From Planctomycetaceae bacterium (GTDB taxonomy: Bacteria > Planctomycetota > Planctomycetia > Pirellulales > Thermoguttaceae), in the NCBI GenBank assembly GCA_012719125.1, contig JAAYAY010000117.1, forward strand, positions 1 to 64,000: a stretch of DNA of 64,000 nt. The letters run 5' to 3'. The notes below the pieces were generated by a model. It searched no databases. It was not told where the DNA came from and saw only the letters and a program-made list of their open reading frames with translations. A program made the position numbers and the translations under genes. The first letter of the stretch is position 1. The number at the start of each line of letters is the position of its first letter. Of this stretch, positions 61,250-64,000 are shown one piece after another.

Positions 61250-61777
61250 ATGGACGATTCTGGATTCCGGACGCCCGGACGACTTCGGGCGGCTCTCGTT
61301 CTCCTCTTGCTCGTGGCAGCGTCCGCAAGGGCGGCTGACGAGGGGGATTCCTGCGAACTGAAGATTCAAGGACATTCGATCGTCCAGTTGACACTCATCG
61401 ACAAGGCACGCCGGGCAGGCATTCGCCTCCTCGATAGTCCCGGCAAGACCGTCAAGCTCCCTGCGGGAGAATATCGTGTCGAGCAGGTCGAGTTGGAAGA
61501 CGGCTATGTTCTGAATCTGACTCCCGGCCAACGCCAGGACTGGTTCAAGGTGACGCCCGAAGGGCCCAATGAACTGGTCGTGGGTGCGCCGCTCTATCCG
61601 ACGGTCACCGCCTCGCGGTGCGGCGGCTTCATTCAAATGGATTACGACACGGTCGACGGCGCCGGCCGGAGCTACCGGAAGAACCGGGAGATCGGAGAGC
61701 AGAGGCCTCCCGCGCCGACGTTCACCGTCTACAGGGACGGCAAGGAAATCGGTTCCGGATCGTTTGAATATGGGTGA
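61250..61777 (+). CDS. Secreted protein of unknown function
   Basis: A 175-residue protein with an N-terminal signal peptide (RLRAALVLLLLVAASARAAD, about 10-30). The mature part is mixed beta (GKTVKLPAGEYRVEQVELEDGYVLNL; FTVYRDGKEIGSGSFEYG at the end). I recognise no family. ATG at 61250 is preferred over the frame start at 61196 because it puts the signal peptide at the N-terminus. It is 55 nt before the next gene. Confidence 0.55.
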   Translation: MDDSGFRTPGRLRAALVLLLLVAASARAADEGDSCELKIQGHSIVQLTLIDKARRAGIRLLDSPGKTVKLPAGEYRVEQVELEDGYVLNLTPGQRQDWFKVTPEGPNELVVGAPLYPTVTASRCGGFIQMDYDTVDGAGRSYRKNREIGEQRPPAPTFTVYRDGKEIGSGSFEYG

Positions 61778-61831
61778 GGCGGCACCTGCGCGTGCTCGTG
61801 GCGAGTACCCCTGTCTGTAGGAAATGAAGAA

Positions 61832-62686
61832 TTGAAAATCGTGGCGGCCCATGATCTCGGGAAACTAGGCGCAGCGGAAGGCAAGCCCGTCCTGCTGCAA
61901 TGGGGCTGGTTTGACGGCAAGCCCACGCTTCCGCTCTGGATCTTGCTGGCCGCGTTTCTGATCGTGCCGCAAGAGAACCGCAAGTGGCAGGCCTGGTTGA
62001 TTCTCGTTATACCATTAGTGGCGATCGCACTTCGGCTGTTTTGTTTGATTCCGACGTTGGGATCCTCCGCTCAGTTCGATCTTCTCATTCAGTTGATTGT
62101 GACGTTCGCGATTGCCTGGGCAAGCGTGTGGCTGCTGGCGCCTTATTTCAGCACGGGCACCCGGCGGCGGGCGTTCGGTGCGGCCCTGGCGATCATGCTT
62201 GCCGTCGGCGTTGCCGGCTACGTGGCCTATTTCGGCTTCTGGACCGACTCGGGCGATCCGGGCACGGTGCTCATGTTCTGGCTGACAGGCAGCCTGTCTC
62301 TGCTGCTTGCCCTGACGTTGAGCGGCATCTGTTCGCGCAAGAGGTTTGCCCCGGGTATGATCGCGGTCTGGATGTTGATCTGGCTGCCCCTGTTCACGGT
62401 GGGAGCGGTCGTCACGATGTTCGTCGCAAGCATAGCGATTCGAGGAGGAATCAATATCGTCATGCTCGGCATGTTCGTACCCATGCTGGCAATCACGGGG
62501 GCGACCCTGTCGGCCTTCCTCTATGCCGTCAACCTGCCGGTCCTGATCCTGGCAGGAACGACCGACTGCTATCGCGAGCGATTGCGGGCCATGGTGCATC
62601 GAGATCCGATCGTCCAATCCCCGTTTGCTGAGGGGAGTGTTGTTGAGGCTGTCACATCGGTGCCGGCCGATGAGCAGGCCGATTAG
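61832..62686 (+). CDS. Multi-pass membrane protein of unknown function
   Basis: A 284-residue protein with seven or eight hydrophobic helices (about 34-47, 53-72, 82-102, 112-131, 142-165, 175-198, 205-240). No conserved motif is recognised. The start is TTG at 61832 with AGGAA upstream; an alternative GTG lies 9 nt downstream (61841). The upstream three-codon ATG-AAG-AAT-TGA overlaps the start and may couple translation. It separates the secreted protein from selD. Confidence 0.5.
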   Translation: MKIVAAHDLGKLGAAEGKPVLLQWGWFDGKPTLPLWILLAAFLIVPQENRKWQAWLILVIPLVAIALRLFCLIPTLGSSAQFDLLIQLIVTFAIAWASVWLLAPYFSTGTRRRAFGAALAIMLAVGVAGYVAYFGFWTDSGDPGTVLMFWLTGSLSLLLALTLSGICSRKRFAPGMIAVWMLIWLPLFTVGAVVTMFVASIAIRGGINIVMLGMFVPMLAITGATLSAFLYAVNLPVLILAGTTDCYRERLRAMVHRDPIVQSPFAEGSVVEAVTSVPADEQAD

Positions 62687-62755
62687 CTTGCCACCCCAAA
62701 CAGAACGAAGTACCATGCACGAGTTGACGGATAGACCAAGAGTGGGAGGCGGGAT

Positions 62756-64000
62756 TTGACAGTGAAGGACATGGAGAAACGGCGGCGGGTGATGGCCCGA
62801 TCCATGCAGTTGGGCCACTGCATCTGCGACCCGAAGAAGTCGTGCCCTTGCGACATCTTCAGGCAGCAGGATCTCTGCCCCTGCGCCGGCGAACAGCCTA
62901 CCCCCCCTGCCGGTCCGGCGAAGCTGACCGACCTCGTCCATCGACCCGGCTGCGCGTCGAAGATCGACGCCCGTTCGCTCAAACGAATCCTCACCGGTCT
63001 GCCGTCGATCGACGATCCCCGCGTCCTGGTGGGAATGCCTGCGGCAGACGACGCCGGCGTCTACCAACTCGACGAAGACCAGGCGCTCGTCCAGACGGTC
63101 GACGTATTCTCCCCTTCGGTCGACGATCCCTACACCTTCGGGCAGATCGCGGCCGCCAATTCGGTGAGCGACGTCTACGCCATGGGAGGGCGCCCGATCA
63201 CGGCGCTCTCCATCGTCGGATTTCCTGTGGGAAGCGTGGCCGATGATGTCCTGCACGAAATCCTCCGCGGCGGAATCGACAAGATGAAGGAGGCCGAGGT
63301 GGCTGTGATCGGCGGCCACAGTATCAATGACCAGGAGATCAAGGCGGGATTTGCCGTTACCGGATTGATTCATCCGAAAAAGATCGCCTCAAACGCCGGA
63401 CTTCGCGCGGCCGATCAACTCGTGTTGACCAAACCGCTGGGTACGGGCGTGCTGGCCTTTGCGGGCCAGATCGGGCGTGCCCCCGACGGGGCCCTGGAGG
63501 CAGCCGCCCGGTCGATGGCTCGCTTGAACCGCGAGGCCGCAAGACTTATGATCGAGTGCGGCGCACATGCCTGCACCGACGTGACCGGGTTCGGACTGAT
63601 GGGGCACCTGTCCGCCATGGCCGCCGCCAGCAAGGCCGACGTGGAGGTCCTCTGGGACGATCTGCCGGTCTTGCCGGGACTGCTGCAATGCCTGGCGGAT
63701 GGAATCGTGCCCGGCGCGATTGAGCGCAATCGGGAAGCGTCGGCCGCCAGCCTCGTCGCCGGCGACGGCCTGGACCAGGCCATGTTGGACCTGTGCTTCG
63801 ATCCGCAAACCTCGGGCGGGCTGCTGATCGCCGTGCCGCCGGAGAACGTTGAGAGACTCGTCGAGCAATTGCATGAATCGGGCGATGTGGGGGCGGCGCA
63901 TATTGGAGAGGTCCGCGGACCGGGCACCGGCCAGGTGTTCGTACTCACCAGCGGCAAGCGATCCTTGCCGACGCCGCGACGCTTTAAGAAAACGAAGGTT
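62756..64000 (+). CDS. selD: Selenide, water dikinase SelD with a Cys-rich N-terminal extension (runs off the window edge)
   Basis: Selenophosphate synthetase, 415 codons open to the end of the window, so the stop is beyond 64000. Active site: Cys66 and Lys69 in HRPGCASKID (the Gly-Cys-x-x-Lys motif; the second Cys is Ser). Further: DDPYTFGQIAAANSVSDVYAMGG, DVTGFGLMGHL, CFDPQTSGGLLI. The extension (residues 20-46) has six Cys: 22, 24, 30, 32, 41, 43 (HCICDPKKSCPCDIF; LCPCAGE), likely metal-binding. The TTG at 62756 is chosen because GGAGG lies 6 nt upstream; GTG 62762 and ATG 62771 are in-frame alternatives. Confidence 0.92.
   Translation, partial: MTVKDMEKRRRVMARSMQLGHCICDPKKSCPCDIFRQQDLCPCAGEQPTPPAGPAKLTDLVHRPGCASKIDARSLKRILTGLPSIDDPRVLVGMPAADDAGVYQLDEDQALVQTVDVFSPSVDDPYTFGQIAAANSVSDVYAMGGRPITALSIVGFPVGSVADDVLHEILRGGIDKMKEAEVAVIGGHSINDQEIKAGFAVTGLIHPKKIASNAGLRAADQLVLTKPLGTGVLAFAGQIGRAPDGALEAAARSMARLNREAARLMIECGAHACTDVTGFGLMGHLSAMAAASKADVEVLWDDLPVLPGLLQCLADGIVPGAIERNREASAASLVAGDGLDQAMLDLCFDPQTSGGLLIAVPPENVERLVEQLHESGDVGAAHIGEVRGPGTGQVFVLTSGKRSLPTPRRFKKTKV

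Noticed and set aside
62715-62759. Short leader peptide (14 codons, MHELTDRPRVGGGI) before selD
   Set aside because: The start lacks an RBS and there is no codon pattern that suggests attenuation; overlap with the selD start is probably accidental.

Overview
The window reads as a piece of a GC-rich planctomycete chromosome, most likely of the Pirellula type. The evidence is two tandem DUF1559 pseudopilin-like proteins, a small membrane protein with the NPYRSP N-terminus, a sulfatase remnant, a multi-Asp-box beta-propeller protein, a SEC-C/TPR protein, sodium:solute symporters, and several classes of interspersed palindromic or short tandem repeat. This is inferred from gene content; there is no 16S gene in the window.

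Layout. 1-6.1 kb holds a polysaccharide deacetylase, a 48-codon sirtuin remnant running into a WD40-like membrane-anchored protein, a C-rich repeat-bearing intergenic region, the C-terminal stump of a sulfatase, and an SGNH-type hydrolase. 6.1-15 kb holds a SEC-C/TPR protein, a very large MMPL/RND transporter with three alpha-CTD/HhH-like repeats inserted in an extracytoplasmic loop, two DUF1559 proteins and a small lipoprotein. 15.1-31.9 kb (minus strand) is one continuous S10-spc-alpha ribosomal supercluster of 30 genes (rpsJ to rplQ) with secY, adk, map and rpoA. rpmD (L30) and infA are missing from their usual slots, rpmJ is present though very short, and promoter and terminator candidates are visible at the two ends. 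32.6-43.3 kb holds a hybrid histidine kinase, an AddB/AddA-like nuclease-helicase pair (4-nt overlap) and an SSS symporter. 43.3-46.2 kb holds a zinc-ribbon membrane protein coupled to an Asp-box propeller protein.

46.9-49.3 kb is the most unusual part. Two short genes resembling polymorphic-toxin immunity proteins (SUKH plus ankyrin; NTF2-fold) are each packaged in the same module: a ~295-bp repeat carrying a promoter, then the gene, then a 28-bp motif. Three copies of the 28-bp motif bound two complete modules. I read this as a modular immunity-gene cassette array; no toxin or recombinase gene is visible beside it.

49.4-64 kb is a selenium-linked region. selA-selB (minus, followed by a translationally coupled beta-helix protein) diverge from a plus-strand operon encoding a SAM methyltransferase, a YjiM-like double-cubane 2-hydroxyacyl-CoA dehydratase-family protein, two more proteins of that superfamily and their BcrAD/BadFG-type ATPase activator. 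A terminator, a secreted protein, a multi-pass membrane protein and a selD with an unusual six-cysteine N-terminal extension follow; selD runs to the edge of the window. No selC (tRNA-Sec) was found. Long antisense reading frames over most genes are GC-driven shadows and are not annotated.
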